Source: Pseudomonas delhiensis
GTDB taxonomy: Bacteria; Pseudomonadota; Gammaproteobacteria; Pseudomonadales; Pseudomonadaceae
Direction of reading: 5' to 3'
Assembly: GCF_900187975.1 (NCBI RefSeq)
Contig: NZ_FZPC01000005.1
Coordinates: forward strand, 124,001-188,000
Length of the DNA: 64,000 bases
Shown here: piece by piece, positions 53,157-62,406 of the stretch
Layout of the letters: each line of letters begins with the position of its first letter
Numbering within the stretch: position 1 is the first letter of the stretch
Program-made: the position numbers and the translations under genes
Notes under the pieces: model-generated
Database searches by the model: none
What the model was told of the DNA's origin: nothing
Seen by the model: the letters and a program-made list of their open reading frames with translations, nothing else

Positions 53157-53294
53157 GCGAATCCTTCCTCTATAGACGGCTTTGCTTTACGTTAGCGGCT
53201 TGCACCTGCGCTGTATACCACGGGGCGAGGCCTCGGTGTCGGCGCGGTATCGAGCTAGACGAGACGACCCGCCTCGGGGTCACGGAGTTGCTGT

Positions 53295-53939
53295 TTGTCC
53301 ACCCGCGAAATCCCCCTGTTCATCGATGGCCCGGACGGCCCCCTGGAAGCCCTGCACCTGGACACGCCCGGCGCCGTCGGCGTGGCGCTGATCTGCCATC
53401 CGCACCCGCTGTTCGCCGGCACCATGCAGAACAAGGTGGTCGCCACCCTGCAGCGCATCGCCCGGGATGCCGGCTACGCCACCCTGCGTTTCAACTTCCG
53501 TGGCGTCGGCCAGAGCGCCGGCAGCTACGCCGACGGCCGCGGCGAGATCGACGACGCCCTGGCAGCGGCCCATTGGCTCGGGGAGAAACACCCCGGCCTG
53601 CCGCTGACGCCGATGGGCTTCTCCTTCGGCGCCTGCGTGGCCGGCAACGCCGCCGCGCGCCTGGAAGGGCAGGGCGTGGCCCTGCGCCACCTGTTCATGC
53701 TGGCGCCGCCGGTGGAACGCTTCGCCGTCGAGCTGCCGCGGCAATGCCCCATCACCGTGGTACAGCCCGAAGATGACGAAGTGGTGACCCCGGCCCGCGT
53801 CTATGCCTGGAGCGAGTCGCTGAGCCTGCCCCACGAACTGCTGCGCGTGCCCGGCTGCAGCCACTTCTTCCACGGCAAGCTGATCGAGCTCAAGGACCTG
53901 CTGCAGCCCCGGCTCGCGCCGGTCGGCGCCGCGGGTTAA
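53295..53939 (+). CDS. Alpha/beta hydrolase
   Basis: A 214-residue alpha/beta hydrolase of the group with [10 protein letters not shown] near the N-terminus. The nucleophile elbow is G-F-S-F-G-A (Ser), with a C-terminal acidic residue in Q-P-E-D-D-E-V and His in G-C-S-H-F-F-H-G. Substrate unknown. The start is TTG at 53295 with GGAG upstream; no ATG or GTG in this frame fits. trpS starts 43 bp after the stop and the pair is conserved in pseudomonads. Confidence 0.88.
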   Translation: MSTREIPLFIDGPDGPLEALHLDTPGAVGVALICHPHPLFAGTMQNKVVATLQRIARDAGYATLRFNFRGVGQSAGSYADGRGEIDDALAAAHWLGEKHPGLPLTPMGFSFGACVAGNAAARLEGQGVALRHLFMLAPPVERFAVELPRQCPITVVQPEDDEVVTPARVYAWSESLSLPHELLRVPGCSHFFHGKLIELKDLLQPRLAPVGAAG

Positions 53940-53982
53940 CATCCAGGCCGCTCATTTTTCCCGCGCTGATTTCTGGTATCCC

Positions 53983-55329
53983 ATGACGACCCGCATCCTC
54001 ACCGGCATCACCACCACCGGCACCCCGCACCTGGGCAACTACGCTGGCGCCATCCGCCCGGCGATCGTCGCCAGCCGCGACCCGCAGGCCGACTCCTTCT
54101 ACTTCCTGGCCGACTACCACGCGCTGATCAAGTGCGACGACCCGCTGCGCATCCAGCGCTCGCGCCTGGAGATCGCCGCCACCTGGCTGGCCCTGGGCCT
54201 GGATACCGACAAGGCGACCTTCTACCGCCAGTCCGACATTCCCGAGATCCCCGAGCTGACCTGGCTGCTGACCTGCGTCACGGCCAAGGGCCTGCTCAAC
54301 CGCGCCCACGCCTACAAGGCCTCGGTGGACAAGAACGTCGAGGCCGGGGAGGACCCGGACGCCGGCGTCAGCATGGGCCTGTACAGCTACCCGATCCTGA
54401 TGGCCGCGGACATCCTGATGTTCAACGCGCACAAGGTGCCGGTCGGCCGCGACCAGATCCAGCACGTGGAAATGGCCCGCGACATCGGCCAGCGCTTCAA
54501 CCACCTGTTCGGCAACGGCAAGGAACTGTTCACCCTGCCGGAGGTGGTGATCGAGGAAGAAGTGGCGACCCTGCCGGGCCTGGACGGGCGCAAGATGTCC
54601 AAGAGCTACGACAACACCATCCCGCTGTTCGGCAGCAGCAAGCAGCTCAAGGACGCCATCGCCCGCATCGTCACCGACTCCCGCGCACCCGGCGAGCCGA
54701 AGGACCCGGACAGCTCGCACCTGTTCACCCTCTACCAGGCCTTCGCCACGCCGGCGCAGCTGGCCGAATTCCGCGCCGCGCTGCTCGAGGGCCTGGCCTG
54801 GGGCGAGGCCAAGCAGCGCCTCTACGCGCTGCTGGAAGCCGAGCTGGGCGAGGCTCGCGAGCGCTACCACACGCTGATCACCCGCCCGGGCGACCTGGAG
54901 GACATCCTCCTGGCCGGCGCCGCCAAGGCCCGCCGCATCGCCACCCCGTTCCTCGGCGAGCTGCGCGAGGCCGTGGGCCTGCGCTCCTTCCGCGAGCAGG
55001 TGCAGGTGGCCGGCGAGGGCAAGAAGAAGGCCGCCAGGAGCGCGCGCATCGTCAGCTTCCGCGAGGAAGACGGCAGCTTCCGCTTCCGCCTGCTGGACGC
55101 CGCCGGCGAGCAGCTGCTGCTGTCCAGTGCCTTCGCCGACGGCAAGTCCGCCGGTGCGGTGAGCAAGCGCCTGCAGGGCGGCGAGGCGCTGGACCTGCGC
55201 GCCGAAGGCAATGCCTTCGCCCTGTGGCTGGATGGCGCGGCCGTGGCGCAAAGCCCCGAGTTCGCCGATGCCGCCAGCCGCGATGCCGCCATCGAGCGCG
55301 TGCGCGAGGCACTGGCGCCCCAGGAGTAA
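53983..55329 (+). CDS. trpS: Tryptophanyl-tRNA synthetase with C-terminal extension
   Basis: TrpRS, 448 residues, about 110 longer than the common bacterial form. HIGH-type motif P-H-L-G-N (15-19) and K-M-S-K-S (204-208) mark a complete class I synthetase. From about residue 345 a Lys/Ala linker (G-K-K-K-A-A-R-S) leads to two similar ~45-residue units: [15 protein letters not shown] and a weaker [13 protein letters not shown]. These resemble the YegP/DUF1508 repeat. The extension is typical of Pseudomonas TrpRS; its role is not known to me. Confidence 0.95.
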   Translation: MTTRILTGITTTGTPHLGNYAGAIRPAIVASRDPQADSFYFLADYHALIKCDDPLRIQRSRLEIAATWLALGLDTDKATFYRQSDIPEIPELTWLLTCVTAKGLLNRAHAYKASVDKNVEAGEDPDAGVSMGLYSYPILMAADILMFNAHKVPVGRDQIQHVEMARDIGQRFNHLFGNGKELFTLPEVVIEEEVATLPGLDGRKMSKSYDNTIPLFGSSKQLKDAIARIVTDSRAPGEPKDPDSSHLFTLYQAFATPAQLAEFRAALLEGLAWGEAKQRLYALLEAELGEARERYHTLITRPGDLEDILLAGAAKARRIATPFLGELREAVGLRSFREQVQVAGEGKKKAARSARIVSFREEDGSFRFRLLDAAGEQLLLSSAFADGKSAGAVSKRLQGGEALDLRAEGNAFALWLDGAAVAQSPEFADAASRDAAIERVREALAPQE

Positions 55330-55372
55330 GGTTGTGAACGGCCATCCTCGACGGATGGCCGATTGCCAAGAA

Positions 55373-55406
55373 GCGGGGCCGTCGCTAAAGTGTCGGCCCC
55401 GTTTTC
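55373..55406 (+). terminator. Terminator between trpS and zapE
   Basis: cggggccg ... cggccccg followed by tttt. A second, T-less hairpin (cggccatcc-tcgac-ggatggccg, 55339-55361) lies just before it. Confidence 0.7.
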
Positions 55407-55424
55407 GTTGCCTTGCTACCGATC

Positions 55425-56519
55425 ATGACGCCCCTTCAGCGCTACCAGGAAGACCTCAAACGTCCCGATTTCTTCCACGATGCGGCCCAGGCCAATGCCG
55501 TGAAGCACCTGCAGCGTCTATATGACGACCTGCTGGCGGCCGACCAGGCCAAGCCCGGGCTGTTCGGCAAGCTGCTCGGCAAGAAGTCCAACGGGCCGGT
55601 CAAGGGCCTGTACTTCTGGGGCGGCGTGGGGCGCGGCAAGACCTACCTGGTGGACACCTTCTTCGACGCGCTGCCGTTCAAGCAGAAGATGCGCACGCAC
55701 TTCCACCGCTTCATGAAGCGCGTGCACGAGGAAATGAAGACACTCAAGGGCGAGAAGAACCCGCTGACCATCATCGGCAAGCGCTTCGCCGACGAGGCCC
55801 GGGTGATCTGCTTCGACGAATTCTTCGTCTCCGACATCACCGACGCCATGATCCTCGCGACCCTGCTGGAGGAGCTGTTCAAGAACGGCGTCAGCCTGGT
55901 GGCGACCTCCAACATCGTGCCCGACGGCCTGTACCGGGACGGCCTGCAGCGCGCCCGCTTCCTGCCGGCCATCGCCCTGCTCAAGGAGCACACCGAGGTG
56001 GTCAACGTCGACAGCGGCGTGGACTACCGCCTGCGCGCCCTGGAGCAGGCCGAGCTGTACCACTGGCCGCTCACCGAGCAGGCCGAGCAGGCCATGGCCC
56101 GCGACTTCCGCAAGCTCACCCCGGAATGCGCCGCGGCCACCCGCGACGACGTGCTGATGATCGAGAACCGCGAGATCCGCGCGCGCCTGACCTGCGACGA
56201 CGTGGCCTGGTTCGAGTACCGCGAGCTGTGCGACGGCCCGCGCAGCCAGAACGACTACATCGAGCTGGCGAAGATCTTCCACGCGGTGCTGATCTCCAAC
56301 GTCGAGCAGATGAACGTGGCCAAGGACGACATGGCCCGCCGCTTCATCAACCTGGTGGACGAGTTCTACGACCGCAACGTCAAGCTGATCATCTCCGCCG
56401 AGGTCGAACTGAAGGACCTGTACACCGGCGGCCGCCTGGAGTTCGAGTTCCAGCGCACCTTGAGCCGCCTGCTGGAGATGCAGTCCCACGAGTTCCTCAG
56501 CCGGCCGCACCGGCCTTGA
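55425..56519 (+). CDS. zapE: Cell division protein ZapE (AFG1-like ATPase)
   Basis: ZapE, 364 residues, an AFG1-like AAA ATPase that associates with the Z-ring during late constriction. Walker A G-G-V-G-R-G-K-T (66-73), Walker B V-I-C-F-D-E-F-F-V-S-D-I-T-D-A, sensor V-A-T-S-N. The ATG at 55425 gives the family N-terminus M-T-P-L-Q-R-Y-Q-E-D-L; TTG 55413 is possible but less likely. The start lies 19 bp after the preceding terminator, so promoter elements must overlap the hairpins. Confidence 0.95.
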   Translation: MTPLQRYQEDLKRPDFFHDAAQANAVKHLQRLYDDLLAADQAKPGLFGKLLGKKSNGPVKGLYFWGGVGRGKTYLVDTFFDALPFKQKMRTHFHRFMKRVHEEMKTLKGEKNPLTIIGKRFADEARVICFDEFFVSDITDAMILATLLEELFKNGVSLVATSNIVPDGLYRDGLQRARFLPAIALLKEHTEVVNVDSGVDYRLRALEQAELYHWPLTEQAEQAMARDFRKLTPECAAATRDDVLMIENREIRARLTCDDVAWFEYRELCDGPRSQNDYIELAKIFHAVLISNVEQMNVAKDDMARRFINLVDEFYDRNVKLIISAEVELKDLYTGGRLEFEFQRTLSRLLEMQSHEFLSRPHRP

Positions 56520-56531
56520 GGGGGCGATGAG

Positions 56532-56559
56532 AAAGGGCTGACAGTGGCAGCCCTTTTTC
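56532..56559 (+). terminator. Rho-independent terminator of zapE
   Basis: aaagggctg-acagtgg-cagcccttt followed by ttc, 12 bp after the stop. Confidence 0.85.
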
Positions 56560-56572
56560 GTTTCTGGCTCTT

Positions 56573-56600
56573 CGTAGGAGCGAGCAAGCTCGCTCCTACG
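56573..56600. repeat. Solo REP palindrome
   Basis: cgtaggagcgag-caag-ctcgctcctacg, a perfect 12-bp stem with a 4-base loop. It is the same REP that bounds the composite elements at 25955 and 52365. It sits between convergent zapE and the gene at 56609-57568. Confidence 0.85.
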
Positions 56601-56608
56601 AAAAGCAT

Positions 56609-57568
56609 TCAGCGCTGCGCGGTCTGCGCCTCGGCCTTCTGCAGCAACTGCTTGGCGTGCGCCACTTCCAGGGCCTCCATGGCGTTGATCGGCTTGACCG
56701 CCACCGCTTTCCTCAACTGCTCCAGCGCTTTGTCCTGTTCGTCATCGCCATACACGTAGCCCAGCGCGTTGGCGTACTCGTAGTGGCCGATGGGCAGGTC
56801 GTCGCTGGCGCGGAAGGAGCGGGCGAAGTAGCTCTCCATCTTGTCCGCGCTGACGCCGTAGGTCATGCGCCCGACCAGCTTGCCGACCTTGCGGATCACG
56901 CCGGCCTCGTAGCCGCCGTACAGCGCCAGGGCGAAGGGCTGGTTGGGCTGCTTGGCGAGAATGGCGTCCAGCTCCCTGGGAATGTCGCTGGTGTAGCCGC
57001 GCTTGAGCACCACCGGCACCGGCAGTTCCTCCGCCAGCCGCGCCTTGGCGTAGGCGCGGCCGAACTGGGCGATGGGGTCGGCGTTGAGCAGCGGGCCGGC
57101 CTGGTCGGTGTAGCTGATCACTTCCTCCAGCAACTGCTGCTTGTCCGCCGCCGGGGCCAGGAACATCGCGTAGAGCACCTGGGCGAACATCGCCGGCACC
57201 TGGCCGCCGACACCCAGGGCCAGACCGTCCTGCCGGGCCTGGGCGAAGTCGCCGCGGAACACCTTGCGCCATACGTCCTGCAGCTTCTCGGCGTAGGCCT
57301 GGGCTTCTTCGGGCTTGCCGCTGAAGCCGCTGCCGGCGGCGACGGTCCTGGCCACCGCGTCGGGGTGGGCGGCGGCCATCTTCGTCACCCAGGCGGCGTC
57401 GGGGAAGGGGTAGCCGCCGAAGCCGCGGGTCAGCCGCGGCCAGGCGCTGCGCAGCTTGTCGCCGGCGTAGTCGAAGGCGCTCTGGTCGTAGGGGAAGGGC
57501 TTCCAGTCGCCCGCGGCGAAGGCGGGCAGGCAGAAGCTGGCGAGCAGGACGAGCAATAGGCGGCGCAT
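56609..57568 (-). CDS. Periplasmic hypothetical protein
   Basis: A 319-residue exported protein of unknown function. Signal peptide 1-19 (L-L-L-V-L-L-A-S-F-C-L-P-A-F-A-A). The mature part is helical and TPR-like toward the C-terminus (G-H-Y-E-Y-A-N-A-L-G-Y-V-Y, A-L-E-Q-L-R-K-A-V-A-V-K-P-I-N). It has conserved-looking aromatic blocks (F-P-Y-D-Q-S-A-F-D-Y-A-G-D-K-L) but no catalytic motif I recognise. It is a single-gene unit between zapE and the GlxA-type regulator. Confidence 0.8.
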   Translation of the reverse strand: MRRLLLVLLASFCLPAFAAGDWKPFPYDQSAFDYAGDKLRSAWPRLTRGFGGYPFPDAAWVTKMAAAHPDAVARTVAAGSGFSGKPEEAQAYAEKLQDVWRKVFRGDFAQARQDGLALGVGGQVPAMFAQVLYAMFLAPAADKQQLLEEVISYTDQAGPLLNADPIAQFGRAYAKARLAEELPVPVVLKRGYTSDIPRELDAILAKQPNQPFALALYGGYEAGVIRKVGKLVGRMTYGVSADKMESYFARSFRASDDLPIGHYEYANALGYVYGDDEQDKALEQLRKAVAVKPINAMEALEVAHAKQLLQKAEAQTAQR

Positions 57569-57658
57569 GGCGGTATCCCGTGTTCTTGTTCTGGAAGGGC
57601 AGCCCCGATCATAGGCAGCTGCCCCGGTGCACGGGACCTATCCTACGGCTGGCGTGTT

Positions 57659-58657
57659 TCAGGCCTCTTTCCGCCGGTACTGGTTGCGGTAGTGGTTGGG
57701 TGACAGCTTGGTGTGCTGGCGGAACAGCCGGGCGAAGAAGCTGGCGTCGTCGTAGCCCACCTCGTAGCTGATGGTCTTGATGCTCTTGCGCGAGGTCGAC
57801 AGCAGGCTGCGCGCCGTCTCGATGCGCAGGCGCTGCAGGTAGTGCAGCGGCTTGTCGCCGGTGGCGGCCTGGAAGCGGCGCATGAAGTTGCGGATGCTCA
57901 TGCCGTGCTCGCGGGCCACGTCCTCGAAGCGGAACTTGTCCGCGTAGTGGTCCTCCAGCCATTGCTGGACCTGCAGGATGGCCGGGTCGTGGTGCAGCTT
58001 CTGGCCGCCGAAGCCCAGGCGCCCGGGGGTATAGCTGCGCTGCACCTCGAAGAGGATGTCGCGGGAGACGCCCTGGGCCACGTTGGCGCCGCAGAAGCGC
58101 TCGATCAGGTACAGGTAGAGGTCGCGGGCGGAGGTCACGCCGCTGGCGGCATAGAGGTTGTCGGCGTCGGTGATGTGCTTCTCGCGGTTGAGCAGCACCT
58201 TGGGGTAGCGTGCGGCGAAGTCGTCGAAGAAGCGCCAGTAGGTGGTCGCCTCCTTGCCATCCAGCAGGCCGGCCTCGGCCAGCCAGAACACCCCGGTGGC
58301 CTCGCTGCCGATGGCGCAGCCGGCGGCGTGGCGTTCGCGCAGCCAGGGCACCACCTGTGGATAACGCGCCAGCAACTGGTCGAAGTCGCCCCAGAAGGCC
58401 GGCAGTATCACCAGGTCGGATTCGTCGAGGGCGCCGTCCACCGCCAGCAGGTCGCCGCTGAACGCGCGCACCGGCTGGCCGTCGGGGCTGACGATGCGGC
58501 TGCGCAGCAGCGGCGTGAGGCCCAGGCCTTCCTGCCTGCCGAAGCGCAGGCTGGCCATGTGCAGAAAGTCCCGCGCCTGCATGAGCGTGGAGGCGAAGAC
58601 ACCGTCGGTCGCAAGAATGCTGACCCTTTTCAGGGAAGATACGGATTGTTCGGACAT
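57659..58657 (-). CDS. GlxA-family AraC-type transcriptional regulator
   Basis: A 332-residue regulator: N-terminal class I glutamine-amidotransferase/DJ-1-like sensor domain (about residues 10-190) and C-terminal AraC helix-turn-helix (about 230-325: F-E-D-V-A-R-E-H-G-M-S-I-R-N-F-M-R-R-F, then I-S-Y-E-V-G-Y-D-D-A-S-F-F-A-R-L-F). In the sensor, the usual nucleophile-elbow Cys is replaced (G-S-E-A-T-G-V-F-W-L), so it should bind rather than hydrolyse a ligand. It is divergent from the acyl-CoA dehydrogenase and may control it. The start at 58657 (M-S-E-Q-S) is favoured over two upstream Mets. Confidence 0.9.
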   Translation of the reverse strand: MSEQSVSSLKRVSILATDGVFASTLMQARDFLHMASLRFGRQEGLGLTPLLRSRIVSPDGQPVRAFSGDLLAVDGALDESDLVILPAFWGDFDQLLARYPQVVPWLRERHAAGCAIGSEATGVFWLAEAGLLDGKEATTYWRFFDDFAARYPKVLLNREKHITDADNLYAASGVTSARDLYLYLIERFCGANVAQGVSRDILFEVQRSYTPGRLGFGGQKLHHDPAILQVQQWLEDHYADKFRFEDVAREHGMSIRNFMRRFQAATGDKPLHYLQRLRIETARSLLSTSRKSIKTISYEVGYDDASFFARLFRQHTKLSPNHYRNQYRRKEA

Positions 58658-58808
58658 CGTTCTTATCATTGTTGTTAAGGGCCGCATTCGACGCTTAACC
58701 GGTCAAATGGCGGCTGGATCGTCTTATTTTTTGGCGCAAGTGTCCAGTAGGCGCCGCTCGGCGGGCTGCCCTACATTCGGCCCTCCAGCGAGGCGCCAGG
58801 AGGCGAGC

Positions 58809-59945
58809 ATGATCCCCAGAACCCTGTTCAGTTCCGACCATGAGCTTTTCCGCGACAGCGTGCGCAAGTTCCTCGAGCAGGAAGCCGTGCCTTTCCACCA
58901 CCAGTGGGAGAAGGACGGCCACATCGACCGCGCCCTGTGGAACAAGGCGGGGGAGGCGGGGATGCTCTGTTCGCACATCCCCGAGGCCTACGGCGGCATG
59001 GCCGCGGACTTCCTCTACAGCGCGGTGGTGATCGAGGAGATCGGCCGCTTCGGCCTGACCGGCATCGGCTTCTCCCTGCACTCGGACATAGTCGCGCCCT
59101 ACATCCTGCATTACGGCAGCGAGGCGCAGAAGCTGCACTACCTGCCGAAGCTGGTTTCCGGCGAGATGGTCGGCGCCATCGCCATGACCGAGCCGGGCGC
59201 CGGTTCCGACCTGCAGGGGGTGAAGACCACCGCGGTGCTGGATGGCGACGAATACGTCATCAACGGCTCCAAGACCTTCATCACCAACGGCTTCCTCGCC
59301 GACCTGGTGATAGTGGTGGCCAAGACCGACCCCAAGGCCGGCGCCAAGGGCACCAGCCTGTTCCTGGTCGAGGCCGGCACCCCGGGCTTCGAGAAGGGCA
59401 AGCGCCTGGAGAAGGTCGGCATGAAGGCCCAGGACACCTCCGAGCTGTTCTTCCAGGACGTGCGCGTGCCCAGGGAGGCCCTGCTCGGCCAGCCGGGGCA
59501 GGGCTTCGTCTACCTGATGCAGGAGCTGCCCCAGGAGCGCCTGACCGTGGCCCTGGGCGCCCTGGCCTCGGCCGAGGCGGCGCTGAAGTGGACACTCGAC
59601 TACACCCGCGAGCGCAAGGCCTTCGGCAAGGCCGTGGCGGACTTCCAGAACACCCGCTTCAAGCTGGCCGAGATGGCCACCGAGATCCAGGTCGGGCGCA
59701 CCTTCGTCGACCGCTGCCTGGAGCTGCACCTGGAAGGCAAGCTCGACGTGCCCACCGCGGCCATGGCCAAGTACTGGACCACCGACCTGCAGTGCAAGGT
59801 GCTCGACGAGTGCGTGCAACTGCACGGCGGCTACGGCTACATGTGGGAATACCCGGTGGCCCGCGCCTGGGCAGACGCGCGGGTGCAGCGCATCTACGCG
59901 GGGACCAACGAGATCATGAAGGAAATTATCGCAAGGGCGCTGTGA
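58809..59945 (+). CDS. Long-chain-type acyl-CoA dehydrogenase
   Basis: A 378-residue FAD-dependent acyl-CoA dehydrogenase resembling LCAD. The N-terminal helical domain is followed by the flavin block A-M-T-E-P-G-A-G-S-D-L and the C-terminal block L-P-Q-E-R-L. Glu243 there aligns with the LCAD catalytic base, while the MCAD-type base position is Ala (I-Y-A-G-T-N-E). H-G-G-Y-G-Y-M-W-E-Y and E-I-M-K-E-I-I-A-R also match LCAD. Likely oxidises long or branched acyl-CoA. No electron-transfer partner is adjacent. Confidence 0.93.
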   Translation: MIPRTLFSSDHELFRDSVRKFLEQEAVPFHHQWEKDGHIDRALWNKAGEAGMLCSHIPEAYGGMAADFLYSAVVIEEIGRFGLTGIGFSLHSDIVAPYILHYGSEAQKLHYLPKLVSGEMVGAIAMTEPGAGSDLQGVKTTAVLDGDEYVINGSKTFITNGFLADLVIVVAKTDPKAGAKGTSLFLVEAGTPGFEKGKRLEKVGMKAQDTSELFFQDVRVPREALLGQPGQGFVYLMQELPQERLTVALGALASAEAALKWTLDYTRERKAFGKAVADFQNTRFKLAEMATEIQVGRTFVDRCLELHLEGKLDVPTAAMAKYWTTDLQCKVLDECVQLHGGYGYMWEYPVARAWADARVQRIYAGTNEIMKEIIARAL

Positions 59946-60026
59946 GCGGCTACAGGCCACAGGCGGCAGGCTGCAGGCGAAGAGCGCGCTCTTGCCTGTA
60001 GCCTGTGGCCTGCCGCCTGCCGCCGC
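59946..60026. repeat. 81-bp inverted repeat between convergent genes
   Basis: Two ~39-bp arms (59946-59985 and 59988-60026) pair with about 80% match around a 2-base centre. The units (ggctacaggccacagg, cggcaggctgcaggc) resemble the GCAAGC-type repeats near magF and cysN. It begins one base after the acyl-CoA dehydrogenase stop and ends just before the stop of the aldo/keto reductase, so it probably acts as a two-way terminator. Confidence 0.75.
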
Positions 60027-60028
60027 TT

Positions 60029-61066
60029 TCAGGGCGCCGGGTTGGGCTGGTCCTTGTGGATCGCCTCGATGCTGGCCAGCACCTCTTCCGCAAGCTGCAG
60101 GTGGAGGCTGCCCAGGTTGCTTTCCAGCTGCTCCAGCGAGGTCGCGCCGATGATGTTGCTGGTCACGAACGGCTGGCGGGTGACGAAGGCCAGGGCCATC
60201 TGCGCCGGGTCCAGGCCGTGCTCGCGGGCCAGGGCCACGTAGCGGGCGCAGGCGCGCTCGCTCTGCGGGTTGGTGTAGCGGGTGAAGCGGCTGAACAGGG
60301 TGATGCGGGCGTTGGCCGGGCGCGCGCCGTTGTCGTACTTGCCCGAGAGCATGCCGAAGGCCAGCGGCGAGTAGGCCAGCAGGCCGCAGCGCTCGCGGAT
60401 GGCGATTTCCGCCAGGCCCACCTCGAAGCTGCGGTTGAGCAGGTTGTAGGGGTTCTGGATCGACACCGCCCTTGGCCAGCCGCGCTGCTCGGCCAGCTGC
60501 AGGAAGCGCATGGTGCCCCAGGGCGTCTCGTTGGACAGGCCGACGTGGCGGATCTTGCCGGCGCGCACCTGCTCGTCGAGCACTTCCAGGGTTTCCTCCA
60601 GCGGGGTGAAGTCCTGGGCCTTGTGCTGGTAGCCGAGCTGGCCGAAGAAATTGGTGCTGCGCTCGGGCCAGTGCAACTGGTAGAGGTCGATCCAGTCGGT
60701 CTGCAGGCGCTTCAGGCTGGCGTCCAGCGCGGCCACGATGTTCTTGCGGTCATGCCTGAGCTGGCCGTCGCGGATGTGGCTGATGCCGTTGCCGGGGCCG
60801 GCCACCTTGCTGGCCAGGATCCAGTCGGCGCGGTCGCCGCGCTGGCGGAACCAGTTGCCGATGATCTGCTCGGTGCGCGAGTAGGTTTCGGCGCGCGGCG
60901 GCACCGGGTACATCTCGGCGGTGTCGATGAAATTGACGCCGGCGGCCTTGGCCAGGTCGATCTGGGCGAAGGCCTGGGCTTCGCTGTTCTGCTCCCCCCA
61001 GGTCATGGTGCCGAGGCACAGGGCGCTGACTTTCAGTCCGGTGCGGCCGAGCGGGCGGTACTCCAT
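60029..61066 (-). CDS. tas: Tas-like NADP-dependent aldo/keto reductase
   Basis: A 345-residue aldo/keto reductase, colinear with E. coli Tas over its whole length. The catalytic tetrad is complete: Asp48, Tyr53 (D-T-A-E-M-Y-P), Lys87 (A-S-K-V) and His132 (Y-Q-L-H-W-P). The N-terminus M-E-Y-R-P-L-G-R-T-G-L-K-V-S is typical. The physiological substrate is unknown. AGGAG precedes the ATG at 61066. It is divergent from rplM across 244 bp. Confidence 0.92.
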   Translation of the reverse strand: MEYRPLGRTGLKVSALCLGTMTWGEQNSEAQAFAQIDLAKAAGVNFIDTAEMYPVPPRAETYSRTEQIIGNWFRQRGDRADWILASKVAGPGNGISHIRDGQLRHDRKNIVAALDASLKRLQTDWIDLYQLHWPERSTNFFGQLGYQHKAQDFTPLEETLEVLDEQVRAGKIRHVGLSNETPWGTMRFLQLAEQRGWPRAVSIQNPYNLLNRSFEVGLAEIAIRERCGLLAYSPLAFGMLSGKYDNGARPANARITLFSRFTRYTNPQSERACARYVALAREHGLDPAQMALAFVTRQPFVTSNIIGATSLEQLESNLGSLHLQLAEEVLASIEAIHKDQPNPAP

Positions 61067-61310
61067 GCGCTTCTCCTAGTGAAATCGAGTGTCGACGAGG
61101 TTGTAAATTCTGCCGGAATCTGCATAATTCGGCAGCCTTTCATCGGTGGGGGATGCCTAGCCTGCCGATTGATACATCTAGTCGTTACGGACGCACACTG
61201 ACCCGAGCCCCAAATCGTGTCTGTTTCTGGCTGTCCTTGACTTGTCAAGGCAACCACTGTCCAGTAAGATTCGCCGTCTTATTTTCAGGCGGCCCCTGAG
61301 GCTATAACGA

Positions 61311-61739
61311 ATGAAAACTTTCACCGCGAAACCAGAAACTGTTAAGCGCGACTGGTTCGTCGTCGACGCTGCTGGCCTGACCCTGGGTCGTCTGGCTACC
61401 GAAATCGCTACCCGCCTGCGCGGCAAGCACAAGCCGGAATACACCCCGCACGTTGACACCGGCGACTACATCGTCGTGATCAACGCCGAACAGGTTCGTG
61501 TCACCGGCGCCAAAGCCACCGACAAGATGTACTACCATCACTCGGGCTTCCCGGGCGGTATCAAGTCGATCAACTTCGAGAAGCTGATTGCCAAGGCTCC
61601 CGAGCGCGTCATCGAGATCGCGGTCAAAGGCATGCTGCCGAAGAACCCGCTGGGTCGCGACATGTACCGCAAGCTGAAAGTGTACAAGGGTGCCAGCCAC
61701 CCGCACACCGCTCAGCAGCCTCAAGAACTGAAGATTTAA
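61311..61739 (+). CDS. rplM: 50S ribosomal protein L13
   Basis: L13, 142 residues, an early 50S assembly protein. [10 protein letters not shown] at the start and [10 protein letters not shown] at the C-terminal part are hallmarks. Codon choice is more biased toward gct, cgt and gtt than in neighbours, as expected for a highly expressed gene. rpsI follows 14 bp later. The operon leader (61067-61310) may hold an autoregulatory site, but I could not identify one. Confidence 0.98.
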   Translation: MKTFTAKPETVKRDWFVVDAAGLTLGRLATEIATRLRGKHKPEYTPHVDTGDYIVVINAEQVRVTGAKATDKMYYHHSGFPGGIKSINFEKLIAKAPERVIEIAVKGMLPKNPLGRDMYRKLKVYKGASHPHTAQQPQELKI

Positions 61740-61753
61740 CGGGATAGCTCATC

Positions 61754-62146
61754 ATGTCGGCGACTCAAAATTACGGCACTGGCCGTCGTAAGACCGCTAC
61801 CGCACGCGTCTTCCTGCGTCCGGGTACCGGCAATATCTCCATCAACAACCGCAGCCTGGACGTGTTCTTCGGCCGCGAAACCGCTCGCATGGTCGTACGT
61901 CAGCCGCTCGAGCTGACCGAGAACACCGAGAAGTTCGACATCTACGTCACCGTCGTCGGTGGTGGTGTCAGCGGCCAGGCCGGTGCGATCCGTCACGGTA
62001 TCACCCGCGCCCTGATCGAATACGACGAAACCCTGCGCAGCGCCCTGCGCAAAGCCGGCTACGTCACCCGCGACGCCCGCGAGGTTGAGCGTAAGAAAGT
62101 CGGTCTGCGCAAAGCGCGTAAGCGTCCGCAGTACTCCAAGCGTTAA
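61754..62146 (+). CDS. rpsI: 30S ribosomal protein S9
   Basis: S9, 130 residues, whose basic C-terminal tail (R-K-R-P-Q-Y-S-K-R) reaches the P-site t[16 protein letters not shown] opens the domain. Co-transcribed with rplM and ended by a strong terminator. Confidence 0.98.
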   Translation: MSATQNYGTGRRKTATARVFLRPGTGNISINNRSLDVFFGRETARMVVRQPLELTENTEKFDIYVTVVGGGVSGQAGAIRHGITRALIEYDETLRSALRKAGYVTRDAREVERKKVGLRKARKRPQYSKR

Positions 62147-62158
62147 TACGGCGCTTCG

Positions 62159-62197
62159 AAAAAACGCCCAGCTCCAACAGGACTGGGCGTTTTTTTA
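62159..62197 (+). terminator. Terminator of rplM-rpsI
   Basis: aacgcccag ... ctgggcgtt with a ten-base loop followed by ttttttt. The next ~210 bp to petA, AT-richer than average, should hold the bc1 promoter; I cannot assign its boxes. Confidence 0.9.
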
Positions 62198-62406
62198 TGC
62201 CTAGGATTAAGGTGGCCGGCAATTTATGCGGCAAGGTGTCGCATGCCTGAGAGCCGCGTGGCACAAGGGCTCCAGCTTCCTGCTCAAGGGTAATTACCTT
62301 GTCAGGTAGAGGGCTTTTCTTTACCATTTGGCGAATTTTTCTGCGGCACAACTTTTACTCTAAGGCCCGAGAAGATAACGGGCTAAAGCTGATGGGAGAC
62401 GACTGA

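Noticed and set aside
61237-61273. Promoter for rplM (ttgact near 61237)
   Set aside because: No acceptable -10 at 16-18 bp; taagat lies too far downstream, so not called.
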